From Erythrobacter sp. (GTDB taxonomy: Bacteria > Pseudomonadota > Alphaproteobacteria > Sphingomonadales > Sphingomonadaceae): 64,000 nt of DNA. The stretch spans positions 1,302,001 to 1,366,000 of the forward strand of contig NZ_CP136573.1 in assembly GCF_035194505.1 (NCBI RefSeq). The letters are read 5' to 3'. Of this stretch, positions 26,945 through 35,713 are shown one piece after another (position 1 is the stretch's first letter; each line of letters starts with the position of its first letter). The notes beneath the pieces are model-generated. The model worked only from the letters and a program-made list of their open reading frames with translations, was not told where the DNA came from and did no database searches. Made by a program: the position numbers and the translations under genes.

Positions 26945-28458
26945 ACGCGCCCCGCCCTCTCAAGAGCATCGTGATCGTCGGCGGCGGCAGCGCGGGCTGG
27001 ATGACGGCGGCGGCGCTCTCTCAGGCGGTGGGGCAATCCTGCACAATCACGCTGGTCGAGAGCGAGGCGATCGGCACGGTCGGCGTCGGCGAGGCGACCA
27101 TCCCGCCGATCCGTCACTTCAACCAGCGCCTCGGCATCGACGAAGCGACCTTCGTGCGCGAGACGCAAGGCAGCTTCAAGCTCGGCATCGAGTTCGTGAA
27201 CTGGGGCAAGCTGGGCCACCGCTATTTCCACCCCTTCGGCCAATATGGCGCCGAATTCGACAGCGTGCCCTTCTACCACCACTGGATGCGCGAATATCTC
27301 GAAGGGCGGGTAGAAGGCCCGATCGACGATTTTTCGATGTGCTGGGCGATGGCCAAGGCGGGCAAGTTTGCCCACCCCTCGTCCGACCGGCGGATGATCC
27401 AGTCGACCTTCGATTATGCCTACCACTTCGACGCGGGGCTCTATGCCGCCTTCCTCCGCCGGTTTGCAGAGGCGCGCGGGGTGAAGCGGATCGAGGGCAA
27501 GGTGGTCGATGTCGCCTTGCGGGGCGAGGACGGCTTCATCGAGGCTGTCACGCTCGACAGCGGGGCGCGGATCGAGGGCGAATTCTTCTTCGATTGCAGC
27601 GGCTTCCGCGGCCTGCTGATCGAGGAGGCGCTGCACGCAGGCTATGACAACTGGCAGCACTGGTTGCCGTGTGACCGCGCCGTGGCCGTTCCTTGCGAAA
27701 GAGGCGAGTTCACTCCCTATACCCGGTCCACAGCGCGGGAGGCAGGGTGGCAGTGGCGCATTCCGCTCCAGCACCGCACCGGCAATGGCTATGTCCATTG
27801 TTCGCAGTTCATCACCGAGGACGAAGCGGCCGAAACCCTCCTCGCCAATCTCGACGGCAAGGCGCTGGCAGACCCCCGCCCCTTGCGCTTTGTCACCGGC
27901 AAGCGGCGCAAGTTCTGGGAGAAGAACTGCGTCGCCATCGGGCTCTCCGCCGGGTTCATGGAGCCGCTGGAATCGACCAGCCTGCACCTCATCCAGTATG
28001 GCATCCTGCGCCTCATCGCGCTGCTGCCCGACGCCGCCATGTCGCCCCTGCTGGCGCGTGAATATAATGCCCAGACTGCAAGGGAATACGAGCTGATCCG
28101 GGACTTCCTGATCCTCCATTACAAGGCCACGCAGCGCGACGATTCCGAGCTGTGGCGCTACTGCGCAAACATGCCGATCCCCGACAGCCTGCAATACAAG
28201 ATCGACCATTTCCGCTCCGCCGGCATGCTGGTGGCGGACGGGCAGGAGCTGTTCGCCAATCCCAGCTGGATCGCGGTCTATCTCGGGCAAGGCATCGTGC
28301 CGCAGCGTGCTCCGGCGCTGGCAATGATGCGCGAGGGGGTTCCGGTGGCAGAGCGCCTCGCCCAGATCCGCAGCGCGATGGATGCGGCGGTGGCGGAAAT
28401 GCCGTCCCATGGCGAATTCATCGCGCGACATTGCGCGGCCCCGCCGATTGCGACCTGA
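26941..28458 (+). CDS. Flavin-dependent halogenase-like protein (tryptophan halogenase family), copy 1
   Basis: A 505-aa FAD-binding protein. GGGSAG (14-19) is the dinucleotide motif, Lys80 in GSFKLGIEF is at the place of the catalytic lysine of PrnA/RebH, and WQWRIP (270-275) is the W-x-W-x-I-P halogenase signature. The family is abundant beside TonB receptor genes in Sphingomonadales, Caulobacterales and Xanthomonads, where substrates are mostly unknown; it need not act on tryptophan. Its ATG overlaps the LacI stop, so it is probably sugar-regulated. Copy 2 lies at 32580-34106. Confidence 0.88.
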   Translation: MNAPRPLKSIVIVGGGSAGWMTAAALSQAVGQSCTITLVESEAIGTVGVGEATIPPIRHFNQRLGIDEATFVRETQGSFKLGIEFVNWGKLGHRYFHPFGQYGAEFDSVPFYHHWMREYLEGRVEGPIDDFSMCWAMAKAGKFAHPSSDRRMIQSTFDYAYHFDAGLYAAFLRRFAEARGVKRIEGKVVDVALRGEDGFIEAVTLDSGARIEGEFFFDCSGFRGLLIEEALHAGYDNWQHWLPCDRAVAVPCERGEFTPYTRSTAREAGWQWRIPLQHRTGNGYVHCSQFITEDEAAETLLANLDGKALADPRPLRFVTGKRRKFWEKNCVAIGLSAGFMEPLESTSLHLIQYGILRLIALLPDAAMSPLLAREYNAQTAREYELIRDFLILHYKATQRDDSELWRYCANMPIPDSLQYKIDHFRSAGMLVADGQELFANPSWIAVYLGQGIVPQRAPALAMMREGVPVAERLAQIRSAMDAAVAEMPSHGEFIARHCAAPPIAT

Positions 28459-28499
28459 GCCGCGCTTTTCCGCCAAAAACCCCTGCGAGAGCCCCGCGA

Positions 28500-28515
28500 T
28501 GTTTCACGTGAAACA
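28500..28515 (+). other. parS centromere site (ParB-binding)
   Basis: TGTTTCACGTGAAACA is an exact match to the 16-bp parS consensus known from Bacillus and many other bacteria. It sits in a longer perfect 26-bp palindrome (28495-28520, flanks CGCGA/TCGCG). The site is intergenic, 42 bases after the halogenase stop. parS sites normally cluster close to the chromosomal replication origin or mark a replicon with ParABS partitioning; no parA or parB is in the window. Confidence 0.9.
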
Positions 28516-28596
28516 TCGCGCATGACGCCCCCATCTCGGCCCTAACTCGGGGTCAAGTGCGACCTAACACGGCAGCAAAATCGCCACCCCGACATG

Positions 28597-28626
28597 AAAA
28601 AAGGGCCCGCCATCGCTGGCGAGCCC
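28597..28626 (-). terminator. Rho-independent terminator of the TonB receptor gene
   Basis: Read leftward: a 10-bp stem (GGGCTCGCCA with TGGCGGGCCC, one wobble), a 4-base loop GCGA, then TTTTTT. It lies 37 bases beyond the receptor stop. Confidence 0.88.
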
Positions 28627-28663
28627 TTTCCTGAAACCCTGGTACGACCCGAGGGCGTCGTGA

Positions 28664-31447
28664 TCAGAAGGTCTTGCGGAGCGTCACGTTGAACGTGCGG
28701 CCGTAGAGCTCGTGGCGGCTCGGGAAGTCGCCGACATCCGCACCCGCCGCGTTGAACAGGGTGTTCTGCGTCACGAAGGGCTCGTTCGTCATGTTGAACA
28801 CTTCGGCCAGGATCTGCACCCCGTTGAGGAAGCTGCCCGGCTTGTCGAAGGTGTAACCGATCTGCGCGTCGAGGATGGTTTCCGGACGGGCCTGCGCACC
28901 CGACAGCGAGCCGTCGAAGTTCTGCACTTCCGAGAGGAACCCGGCGCGGTAGCGCGCCGCCAGCTTGGCGCGGAAGCCGTGCTTTTCGTAGAAGATGTCA
29001 CCCGACCAGGTGAGATCCGAATAGCCCGGGATCGCGATCGGATTGAAGTTCTGGTTCTGCACCTCGGCATCGGCATAGGTGATCGAGTAGAACCCGCCGA
29101 ACCCGTCGAGCCCTTCGGCCAGATCGCCGAAGTTGACGCGCAGCGTGCCTTCGATGCCGGTGATCTTGCCGTCGGCAAAGTTCACCGGACCGTTGAAGAT
29201 GCCGGTCGCCACTTCAGGATTGGTGGTCAGGATGCCGCCAGCGCCGAAGTTCTCGATCGACTGGGTCAGATCGGTCAGCTCGCTGAAGTCGATGATCCAG
29301 TCCGACAGATCCTTGTGGAAGGCCGCGACGATGATCGCGGTGCCGGGCGAGAAGTACTTCTCGAGGCTGATGTCGTAGGCGACCGATTCATACGGCTGCA
29401 GGAAGGGGTTGCCCCCGCCGAGGTTGAAGCAGACCACCGAGGGCGGGTTGAACGCCACCACCCGGTCAGGACGCTGGTCGTTGTTGGTGTCGACGCAGCT
29501 CTGGGCGTTGAAGCCGATGTTCTGGTTCGCCGTCATCTGGTCGAGACGCGAGCGGGTGATGGTCTTGGCCGCCGCGATACGGATGAAGGTGTCGGGCATG
29601 ATCTCGAAGCTGAGGTTCATGCTCGGCAGCCAGTTGCCGTAGCTCGTGCCGACGGTGTTGGTCAGCCCGCCGCCGATCGTGCCGGTCGAGGACTGGTCCG
29701 TATCCGAATAGCGCAGGCCGATATTGCCGCGCACCGGAACCGAGCCGAGATCGCCGTCGATATTGGCCTGGATGTAGAAGTTGTGGACCTTCTCGTTGAC
29801 CACCCACTGGGTGTCGAAGGTGGCCTTCTCGACGCGGTAGGTGCCGTCGGTGAGGAAGGACGAGGGGTCATAGGCGAGAATGTCGTTGCCGAGCCCGCCG
29901 GTGTTGGTGCTGCCCACGATGGCGCTGGTCGGCACGGCCAGGCCGTTGCCGAAGGCGGCGGTGGGACGCAGGAAGCTCTCGTTCGAATCGAAGTTCTTCG
30001 AACGATCAGTGTAGAGCCAGCCGAGGGTGATGTTGTCGATCAGCCCGCCGTCGAATTCCCAATAGGCTTCGGCGCGCAGCTGGTTCAGCTCGTCCTCGAT
30101 GATCGGCTGCTTGATGAAGCCGACCTGGCCCCACCCGCCCGGATCGGTGAGCAGGACGTTGGCCGGGTTGGTGTAATCGAGCACGCCGTCGATCGAATAG
30201 GTCCCGTCGCGCGGGAAGGTGAAAGTCAGCGTGTCCTGCGCACCCGAACGGGCACGGCCGGTGCCGGCATAGCTTTCATAGTCGATGTCGTTGCGGTTCA
30301 GCGTCGAATAGCCGTAGTCGAGCACGAAGCCGAGGTTGTCGGTGGCCTTCCATTCAAGGTTGGCGCCGATCGCGAAGATCTCCGACTTGCTGCCTTCGGT
30401 GTCGGTGCGCAGGATCGGCACGACATTGCGGTAGGTCGCGGTATCGGCGAACGGGCCACTGCCGGTCGCGCCGCCAAAGGTTGCACCGCTCCACGAGGCA
30501 ATCGGGGTTTCGGTGCCGCGGAAGATGCCGGAGTCGCTGGTGTCGGTGTAGAAGCTGTCGACCGTCAGCGAGACGCGATCGGTCGGTTCGAACTGCAGCG
30601 TACCGGCAAGCGAGGTGCGCTCGAAGGTGCGGCTGACCACGCCCTGACGCGGGTTGTCGGCCGGGTAGATCACGCCGGCTGCGGTGCGGCCGACCTGGAA
30701 CTGGTTGGTCTTCAGCTCGCGGCTGATGAACTGGGTCGGGATCGACTGCACCGTGACGCCCAGCGACCAGCCCAGCGTGCCGGCATCGTTCTGATCGATG
30801 TAGGAACCGAAGAAGCGGTAGCCGTCATTGGCGACGTCCGGGTTCAGCTTGCCGCTGTCGTTGATCGTGTAGGTCGCCGATGCGGTGATCTGGCGCTTGT
30901 TCGAATCGAGCGGACGGATGGTGCGCAGGTCGACCGCGCCGGCGATGCCGATGGCGGCAAGACGGGCGTCACCGGTCTTGTAGACCACGCCCGAGCCGAT
31001 CAGCTCGGAGGGGAACTGGTCGAATTCGATGCCGCGGTTGTTGCCCGCAGAAACGACTTCGCGGCCATTGAGGAGGGCCAGCGAGAAGTCCGGACCGAGG
31101 CCACGGATCGAGATCTGCTGCGAACGGCCGCGCACGCGCTGGGCGGTCACACCCGGCAGGCGGGCGAGCGTATCAGCGATCGAGATGTCGGGCAGCAGAC
31201 CGATGTCTTCGGCCGCGATCACTTCAACGATCGAAGTGGCCTTGCGCTTGGCATCGAGCGAGGTCTGGATCGAGCTGCGGATACCGGTGACGACGATATC
31301 ATCGCCCTGGCCCTGTCCTTCGACGGCAGCAGCCGCCTGCTCATCGGCGTTCTGCGCGAGCGCCGGAGCCCCCGTCGCCGCGAGCGCCAGAAAGGTCGCG
31401 GCCCCGCACAGCAGGCGCGCGCTTACATTGATCCCGTTGGTTTTCAT
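28664..31447 (-). CDS. TonB-dependent outer-membrane receptor, probable maltodextrin uptake
   Basis: A 927-aa receptor with a signal peptide (about 1-31, ending APALAQ), plug domain starting DDIVVTGIRSSIQTSLDAKR and including LPDISIADTLARLPGVTAQR, a 22-strand-type barrel and the terminal phenylalanine (NVTLRKTF) recognised by the BAM complex. The VVTGIRSS opening is the TonB-box region of the Caulobacter-type sugar receptors. GGAGGGGAG stands upstream of ATG 31447. Position among amylases suggests maltodextrin as the ligand, but specificity is inference. Confidence 0.92.
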   Translation of the reverse strand: MKTNGINVSARLLCGAATFLALAATGAPALAQNADEQAAAAVEGQGQGDDIVVTGIRSSIQTSLDAKRKATSIVEVIAAEDIGLLPDISIADTLARLPGVTAQRVRGRSQQISIRGLGPDFSLALLNGREVVSAGNNRGIEFDQFPSELIGSGVVYKTGDARLAAIGIAGAVDLRTIRPLDSNKRQITASATYTINDSGKLNPDVANDGYRFFGSYIDQNDAGTLGWSLGVTVQSIPTQFISRELKTNQFQVGRTAAGVIYPADNPRQGVVSRTFERTSLAGTLQFEPTDRVSLTVDSFYTDTSDSGIFRGTETPIASWSGATFGGATGSGPFADTATYRNVVPILRTDTEGSKSEIFAIGANLEWKATDNLGFVLDYGYSTLNRNDIDYESYAGTGRARSGAQDTLTFTFPRDGTYSIDGVLDYTNPANVLLTDPGGWGQVGFIKQPIIEDELNQLRAEAYWEFDGGLIDNITLGWLYTDRSKNFDSNESFLRPTAAFGNGLAVPTSAIVGSTNTGGLGNDILAYDPSSFLTDGTYRVEKATFDTQWVVNEKVHNFYIQANIDGDLGSVPVRGNIGLRYSDTDQSSTGTIGGGLTNTVGTSYGNWLPSMNLSFEIMPDTFIRIAAAKTITRSRLDQMTANQNIGFNAQSCVDTNNDQRPDRVVAFNPPSVVCFNLGGGNPFLQPYESVAYDISLEKYFSPGTAIIVAAFHKDLSDWIIDFSELTDLTQSIENFGAGGILTTNPEVATGIFNGPVNFADGKITGIEGTLRVNFGDLAEGLDGFGGFYSITYADAEVQNQNFNPIAIPGYSDLTWSGDIFYEKHGFRAKLAARYRAGFLSEVQNFDGSLSGAQARPETILDAQIGYTFDKPGSFLNGVQILAEVFNMTNEPFVTQNTLFNAAGADVGDFPSRHELYGRTFNVTLRKTF

Positions 31448-31818
31448 CGAAACTCCCCTCCGCCAGGCGCATCATTCGTGCGCTTTTGCAGGTTTTTTCA
31501 TAGCCTAGTCGGAAGCCGAGGTAAATCGCCAATCGCGCATCACTGTGCAAAGCGGCCTGCAATCTATATTTCTACTTATTTTCTGATGCTTGATTGCATT
31601 TTTGGAGGCCAGAGCCCGGTGCCGGCGCGCGGGTTTTGCGGATTTGTTGCCGGATTGTCACAGTCTCGCACCTCGCCCGCAGCTTTGTGTCGGACTGGAG
31701 CCACGCCGCCCGGTACCGACAGGCGGCCTTCCGGCAGTTTTGAAGATTATTCTGTTGTTTTTCATATGCCTGTTCTTACGGCTTGGCCGCCAGCGAGGCT
31801 TTTGTTAGGCTCCCGATC
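31448..31818 (+). other. Non-coding region upstream of the TonB receptor and the DUF6445 gene
   Basis: About 370 bases without a convincing gene. A strongly AT-rich stretch at 31560-31605 probably carries the receptor promoter, read leftward. TGCAAAGCGGCCTGCAA-like text near 31543-31560 is weakly similar to the operator motif but is not symmetric. An in-frame TTG at 31783 could extend the next gene by 12 codons but lacks an SD. Confidence 0.45.
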
Positions 31819-32550
31819 ATGGCCCGACCCCCCGCTTCCAGCGCGAACACCGCCCCTCAGGGATGGGTCATCACGCCGCATGACGCGCGCATTTCCGGCT
31901 TTTCATCGCAAAACCATAGGCTTGTTACGATAGACAGCCTGCTCGTCGACCCCGAACACGCCATTGGCCAAGCCGTTTTGCAAAATTTTGCAAGAATCAC
32001 GCCGCAATATCCCGGGCTGCGTGCGCCGCTCGATCCGGCGGTGGGCGCGGCATGGCTGGCGCAGCTGGCCCCGCTGCTTGACCAGTGGTTCGAAACCGGC
32101 GGAGTCCGATGGGAGATGCAGGCGTGGTTTTCGCTCGTCACCACCCCGCCTGCCGCGATCGCGCCGATCCAGCGCCTGCCCCATGTCGACGGCACCGATC
32201 CGCGCCAGATCGCGATGATGCTCTATCTCCACCAGACTGGTCACGGTGGAACCGCCTTCTTCCGCCACCGCTCGACCGGACTGGAGGCGCTCACCGCCGA
32301 GGATTACCCGCGCTATGCCGCCGCGGTGCAGGCCGATTTCGGACGCACCGGGCTGCCGCCTGCCGCCTATCCCACCGACGGCGCCCCGCATTTCGAGCGC
32401 ACCCATGTGGTCGAGGGCCATTTCAACAGCGCCGTGTTCTATCGCGGCAACATCCTGCATAGCGGGGTGATCGATAATAATGCGCCGCTGAGCGCCGATC
32501 CGCGGGAGGGGCGGTTGACGATCAACGCCTTCTTCCGCCCGGCACAATAA
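31819..32550 (+). CDS. DUF6445-type protein, 2OG-Fe(II) oxygenase-like
   Basis: A 243-aa cytoplasmic protein. It has H-x-D in LPHVDGTD, a distal His in GNILHSG and an Arg ten residues later (EGRLTINAFF), the spacing of a 2-oxoglutarate/Fe(II) dioxygenase double-stranded beta helix, similar to prolyl hydroxylases. Proteins of this kind are found with TonB receptors and halogenase-like genes in this order of bacteria. Function and substrate are unknown. The ATG at 31819 has a weak AGG upstream. Its codons 53-58 are rare AT-rich ones that form the palindrome at 31977. Confidence 0.75.
   Translation: MARPPASSANTAPQGWVITPHDARISGFSSQNHRLVTIDSLLVDPEHAIGQAVLQNFARITPQYPGLRAPLDPAVGAAWLAQLAPLLDQWFETGGVRWEMQAWFSLVTTPPAAIAPIQRLPHVDGTDPRQIAMMLYLHQTGHGGTAFFRHRSTGLEALTAEDYPRYAAAVQADFGRTGLPPAAYPTDGAPHFERTHVVEGHFNSAVFYRGNILHSGVIDNNAPLSADPREGRLTINAFFRPAQ
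31977..31994 (+). promoter_or_regulatory. LacI-family operator, site 2, inside a coding sequence
   Basis: TTTGCAAAATTTTGCAAG contains a perfect 16-bp palindrome (31978-31993) and matches site 1 at 16 of 18 positions. It lies about 160 bases into the DUF6445 gene and is spelled by the codons TTG CAA AAT TTT GCA AGA, all unusual against the GC-rich usage around them. An intragenic operator could stop transcription by roadblock or by looping to the receptor promoter region. Confidence 0.6.
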
Positions 32551-32579
32551 GCGGCGAAGACAAGACAACAGGGACAGGC

Positions 32580-34106
32580 ATGATGGAGAGCGCAGCGGTG
32601 AACAGGCTGGTGATCGTCGGCGGGGGGACCGCGGGCTGGATCACGGCGGCGGCCTTTGCCCGGCTGCTGGGCGGCAAGCTCGACATCACGCTGGTCGAAA
32701 GCGAGGCCATCGGCATTGTCGGCGTGGGCGAGGCGACGATCCCGCAGATCATCCGCTTGAACGCGATCCTCGGCCTGGACGAGAACGCCTTCCTGCGCGC
32801 CACCTCGGGCACCTTCAAGCTCGGGATCGAGTTCGTCGACTGGGGCAGCATCGGTAGCCGCTATCTCCACACCTTCGGCGATACCGGCCTGCCGCTCGGC
32901 AATGTGCCGTTCCACCACTATTGGCGGCGCAGCGCCGGAGCCGCGCCCGATCCCAAGGGGCTGTGGAACTGGTCGCTGCACCAGCTGGCCGCCGATCAGG
33001 CGCGTTTCGGCAAGCTCGACCGGGTCGGCAACACGGCGATGACGGGCCTCGCCTATGCCTACCATTTCGATGCCAGCCGCTATGCCCTGTTCCTGCGCGA
33101 CTATGCCGAAGGGCGCGGAGTGAAGCGCCGCGAGGGGATTGTCGAAAGCGTCCAGCGCGACGGCGAGACCGGGGATATCCGCTCGATCACGCTGGCGGGC
33201 GGCGAGGCGATCGCAGGCGATTTCTTCATCGATTGCACCGGCTTTCGCTCGCTCTTGCTGGGGCAGGAACTGGGCGTCGGCTATCAGGACTGGTCGAAAT
33301 GGCTGCCCTGCGACCGCGCGCTGGCCGTGCCGAGCGAGCGCCTGCCCACCCTCGTCCCCTATACCCGCGCCACCGCCAAGAGCGCCGGGTGGCAATGGCG
33401 CATCCCGCTCCAGCACCGCACCGGCAACGGCCATGTCTATTCCTCCGGCTTCATTTCCGACGATGCGGCGGCCGAGACGCTCCTGGCGGGGCTCGACACC
33501 AAGGCGCTGGATGATCCGCGCCCGATCCGCTTCACCACCGGGCGGCGCGAGACCTTCTGGTCGCACAATTGCGCCGCGATCGGGCTTTCGAGCGGGTTCC
33601 TCGAACCGCTCGAATCGACCTCGATCCACCTCATCCAGTCGCATGTCAGCCGGCTGATCCAGCTCTTCCCGCGCTCGGCCCATGCCGATGCCGAGCGTGC
33701 GGAATATAACCGCCGCTGCGAAGCCGAATTCGCGCAGATCCGCGACTTCCTCATCCTCCACTACCACCAGACCGCGCGCGAGGATTCGGAGTTCTGGCGC
33801 TATTGCAAGCATATGGACGTGCCCGACAGCCTCACCCACAAGCGCGAGCTGTTCGCCGCCTCGGGCCGGATCGGGCGCGATGTCGATGATCTGTTCCGTG
33901 ATGCGAGCTGGGTGCAGGTGATGCTGGGCCAGGGGATCATCCCGCAGGATTACGATCCCATGGCCGATCAGATGAGCGATGCGCAGCTCGCCGAATTCCT
34001 CGCCAACCTGCGCACCATCATCACCCGCAGCGTCGCAAGCCTTCCGAGCCACGAGGAATATCTCGCGCGCCACTGCCCCGCCGCCGTGCTCGACGCCGCC
34101 GCCTGA
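32580..34106 (+). CDS. Flavin-dependent halogenase-like protein, copy 2
   Basis: A 508-aa paralogue of copy 1, with GGGTAG (14-19), Lys80 in GTFKLGIEF and WQWRIP near 271. The two share long stretches such as LVESEAIG-VGVGEATIP and RIPLQHRTGNG. AGGGA lies six bases before the ATG; an ATG three bases later is possible. It follows the DUF6445 gene after 29 bases and is presumably cotranscribed. Substrates are unknown; the pair with a 2OG-oxygenase-like protein suggests oxidative or halogen modification of something linked to the sugar receptor. Confidence 0.87.
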   Translation: MMESAAVNRLVIVGGGTAGWITAAAFARLLGGKLDITLVESEAIGIVGVGEATIPQIIRLNAILGLDENAFLRATSGTFKLGIEFVDWGSIGSRYLHTFGDTGLPLGNVPFHHYWRRSAGAAPDPKGLWNWSLHQLAADQARFGKLDRVGNTAMTGLAYAYHFDASRYALFLRDYAEGRGVKRREGIVESVQRDGETGDIRSITLAGGEAIAGDFFIDCTGFRSLLLGQELGVGYQDWSKWLPCDRALAVPSERLPTLVPYTRATAKSAGWQWRIPLQHRTGNGHVYSSGFISDDAAAETLLAGLDTKALDDPRPIRFTTGRRETFWSHNCAAIGLSSGFLEPLESTSIHLIQSHVSRLIQLFPRSAHADAERAEYNRRCEAEFAQIRDFLILHYHQTAREDSEFWRYCKHMDVPDSLTHKRELFAASGRIGRDVDDLFRDASWVQVMLGQGIIPQDYDPMADQMSDAQLAEFLANLRTIITRSVASLPSHEEYLARHCPAAVLDAAA

Positions 34107-34142
34107 TTCGAGACCGCCTGATCCAGCACCGGACGCGGGCAC

Positions 34143-34180
34143 AAAAAAGGGCGGCGTGGCATCCCACACCGCCCGTTTTT
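34143..34180. terminator. Bidirectional terminator between halogenase copy 2 and cytochrome c
   Basis: GGGCGGCGTGG pairs with CCACACCGCCC (one mismatch) around a CATC loop, with AAAAAA on the left (34143-34148) and TTTTT on the right (34176-34180). It can end transcription from both convergent genes. Confidence 0.88.
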
Positions 34181-34197
34181 CGTGTCAGCTAAGAAGC

Positions 34198-34686
34198 TTA
34201 CTTCTTGGTGCTGGCGAGATAGGCCACGAGGTTGGCGCGGTCCTGATCGTCCTTGATGCCCGGGAAGGCCATCTTGGTGCCGGGCATGAAAGCCTTCGGA
34301 TCCTTGAGGTATTCGAACAGAACGTCTTCGCTCCAGGTCACGCCGCTGTTCTTGTTGGCGTCCGAGTAGGCGAAGCCGGCAACCTGGCCCGACGCGCGGC
34401 CGACCACGTTGTAGAGCGACGGACCGACGCGGTTCACGCCGTCTTCGAGCACGTGGCACGAACGGCAAAGCGCGAACACCTTTTCGCCGGCGGCGGCATC
34501 GGTGGTGAAGCTGGCGTATTCGACCTTGGCACCGGCGTCAGCCGCAGGCGCGGCTGCTTCGGTGGCAGCCGGAGCAGCAGCCTCGGTAGCCGCAGGTGCA
34601 GGAGCTTCCTCCTTCTTGCCGCCACATGCCGAAAGAGTAGCGAGGCTTGCCAGCATGGCGGCCCCCATCAGGAAATTGCGCTTCAT
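34198..34686 (-). CDS. Lipoprotein-anchored class I cytochrome c
   Basis: A 162-aa protein with a lipoprotein signal (lipobox LSAC, Cys21), an Ala/Pro/Glu linker of about 30 residues and a cytochrome c2-like domain: CRSCH haem motif (Cys74, Cys77, His78) and the Met139 ligand in MPGTKMAFPG. It should be tethered in the periplasm and shuttle electrons between cytochrome bc1 and an oxidase or the reaction centre. In an aerobic phototroph without a visible cycA next to hemA it is a candidate donor, but this is inference. The start at 34686 has AGAGGA upstream. Confidence 0.92.
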   Translation of the reverse strand: MKRNFLMGAAMLASLATLSACGGKKEEAPAPAATEAAAPAATEAAAPAADAGAKVEYASFTTDAAAGEKVFALCRSCHVLEDGVNRVGPSLYNVVGRASGQVAGFAYSDANKNSGVTWSEDVLFEYLKDPKAFMPGTKMAFPGIKDDQDRANLVAYLASTKK

Positions 34687-34897
34687 GTCGTTTGTCCTCT
34701 GAACAATTAAGTCCTCCCGCATCCCGCGGGGGCCATAAACCAGTTTATCGGCCAAGAAAAGCAGGACTTCGGCAGCTTTGCGCAAACCTCGCCCCTCCCA
34801 TTGCCGTAGGGGCTAAACGCAGAAGGTCGAAAGAGTTTCCAGCAAAAGCCACAGAGCATGATTGCCAAGCCCTGCGGCTGCGGTAAACATTGCCATC

Positions 34898-35713
34898 ATG
34901 ACGACACTTCCGCGCCTCACCAAGCTCGTCCTCGCCCTGCTGGCGTTCCTCCCGCTCTATTTCGCGGTTGCCGCGCTTGGCACCAAGATCGGCATATGGG
35001 GCTGGCAGATCGGGCTGATGGCGCTGACGCTGGGCGGCGGGGCGATTCTGCTGGGGCTGACGGCGCTGATCGCGCTCCTATCGCTGGTTCTCGGGGTTCG
35101 CGCCAAGCCGCGCAGCAATGCCGTGCTCGGGATTGCGATCATCGGCCTGCTGGTGCCGGGCGCGGGGATGGCGGTGTTCGGCTCTGCGGCCGGAAAGGGC
35201 GCAGCCAACCCGATCCACGACATCGCCACCGACACCGGCAATCCGCCCGCCTTTTCGGCTGCCACCATGACCGCACGCGAAAAGGCCGGCGCCAATCCGC
35301 TCAATGATTACCAGACCCCGCTCGGCCAGATCGCGCTGTTCCAGAAGACCGGCGTTGCGCCCGAACTGGCGGTGAAGAGCCATGCCCAGATCATCACCGA
35401 CCGCAAGGACCGTCCGGCCCCGTTGCCATTGGGCGGCGCCAGCAAGGCCGAGGGCGTGGCCGCCGTGAAGGCGGCGATGGCGGCGATGGGCCTTGCCGAT
35501 ATCCGCGCCGATGACGCCACCGGCGTGGTCGAGGGGACGGCCGAGACCTTCTGGTTCGGCTTCAAGGATGATGTCGTCGCCCGCGTGGGCGATACCCAGA
35601 TCGACTTCCGTTCGGTCAGCCGGGTGGGGGTGAGCGATCTTGGCGCGAACACCGCGCGGATCAATGACCTGCGCACCCGCACCGAGACCCTGCTGGGATC
35701 GGCCAGCCGCTAA
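34898..35713 (+). CDS. DUF1499 family membrane protein
   Basis: A 271-aa protein with three hydrophobic segments in the first 100 residues (LTKLVLALLAFLPLYFAV, IGLMALTLGGGAILLGL, NAVLGIAIIGLLVPGAG) followed by a soluble DUF1499-like domain (VEGTAETFWFGFKDDVVARV, FRSVSRVGVSDLGANTARI). The domain's function is unknown. The start ATG at 34898 is chosen over a TTG at 34862 because it directly precedes a positively charged membrane start. Its stop overlaps the convergent phosphatidyltransferase gene by four bases. Confidence 0.8.
   Translation: MTTLPRLTKLVLALLAFLPLYFAVAALGTKIGIWGWQIGLMALTLGGGAILLGLTALIALLSLVLGVRAKPRSNAVLGIAIIGLLVPGAGMAVFGSAAGKGAANPIHDIATDTGNPPAFSAATMTAREKAGANPLNDYQTPLGQIALFQKTGVAPELAVKSHAQIITDRKDRPAPLPLGGASKAEGVAAVKAAMAAMGLADIRADDATGVVEGTAETFWFGFKDDVVARVGDTQIDFRSVSRVGVSDLGANTARINDLRTRTETLLGSASR

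Noticed and set aside
31783..31818. A TTG start that would lengthen the DUF6445 protein by 12 residues
   Set aside because: No ribosome-binding sequence precedes it and the added residues look like part of the untranslated region; the ATG at 31819 is preferred.
28712..31933. A 1073-codon plus-strand frame opposite the TonB receptor
   Set aside because: It is the shadow of the receptor gene; its product has no signal or domain and it would run over the receptor's promoter.
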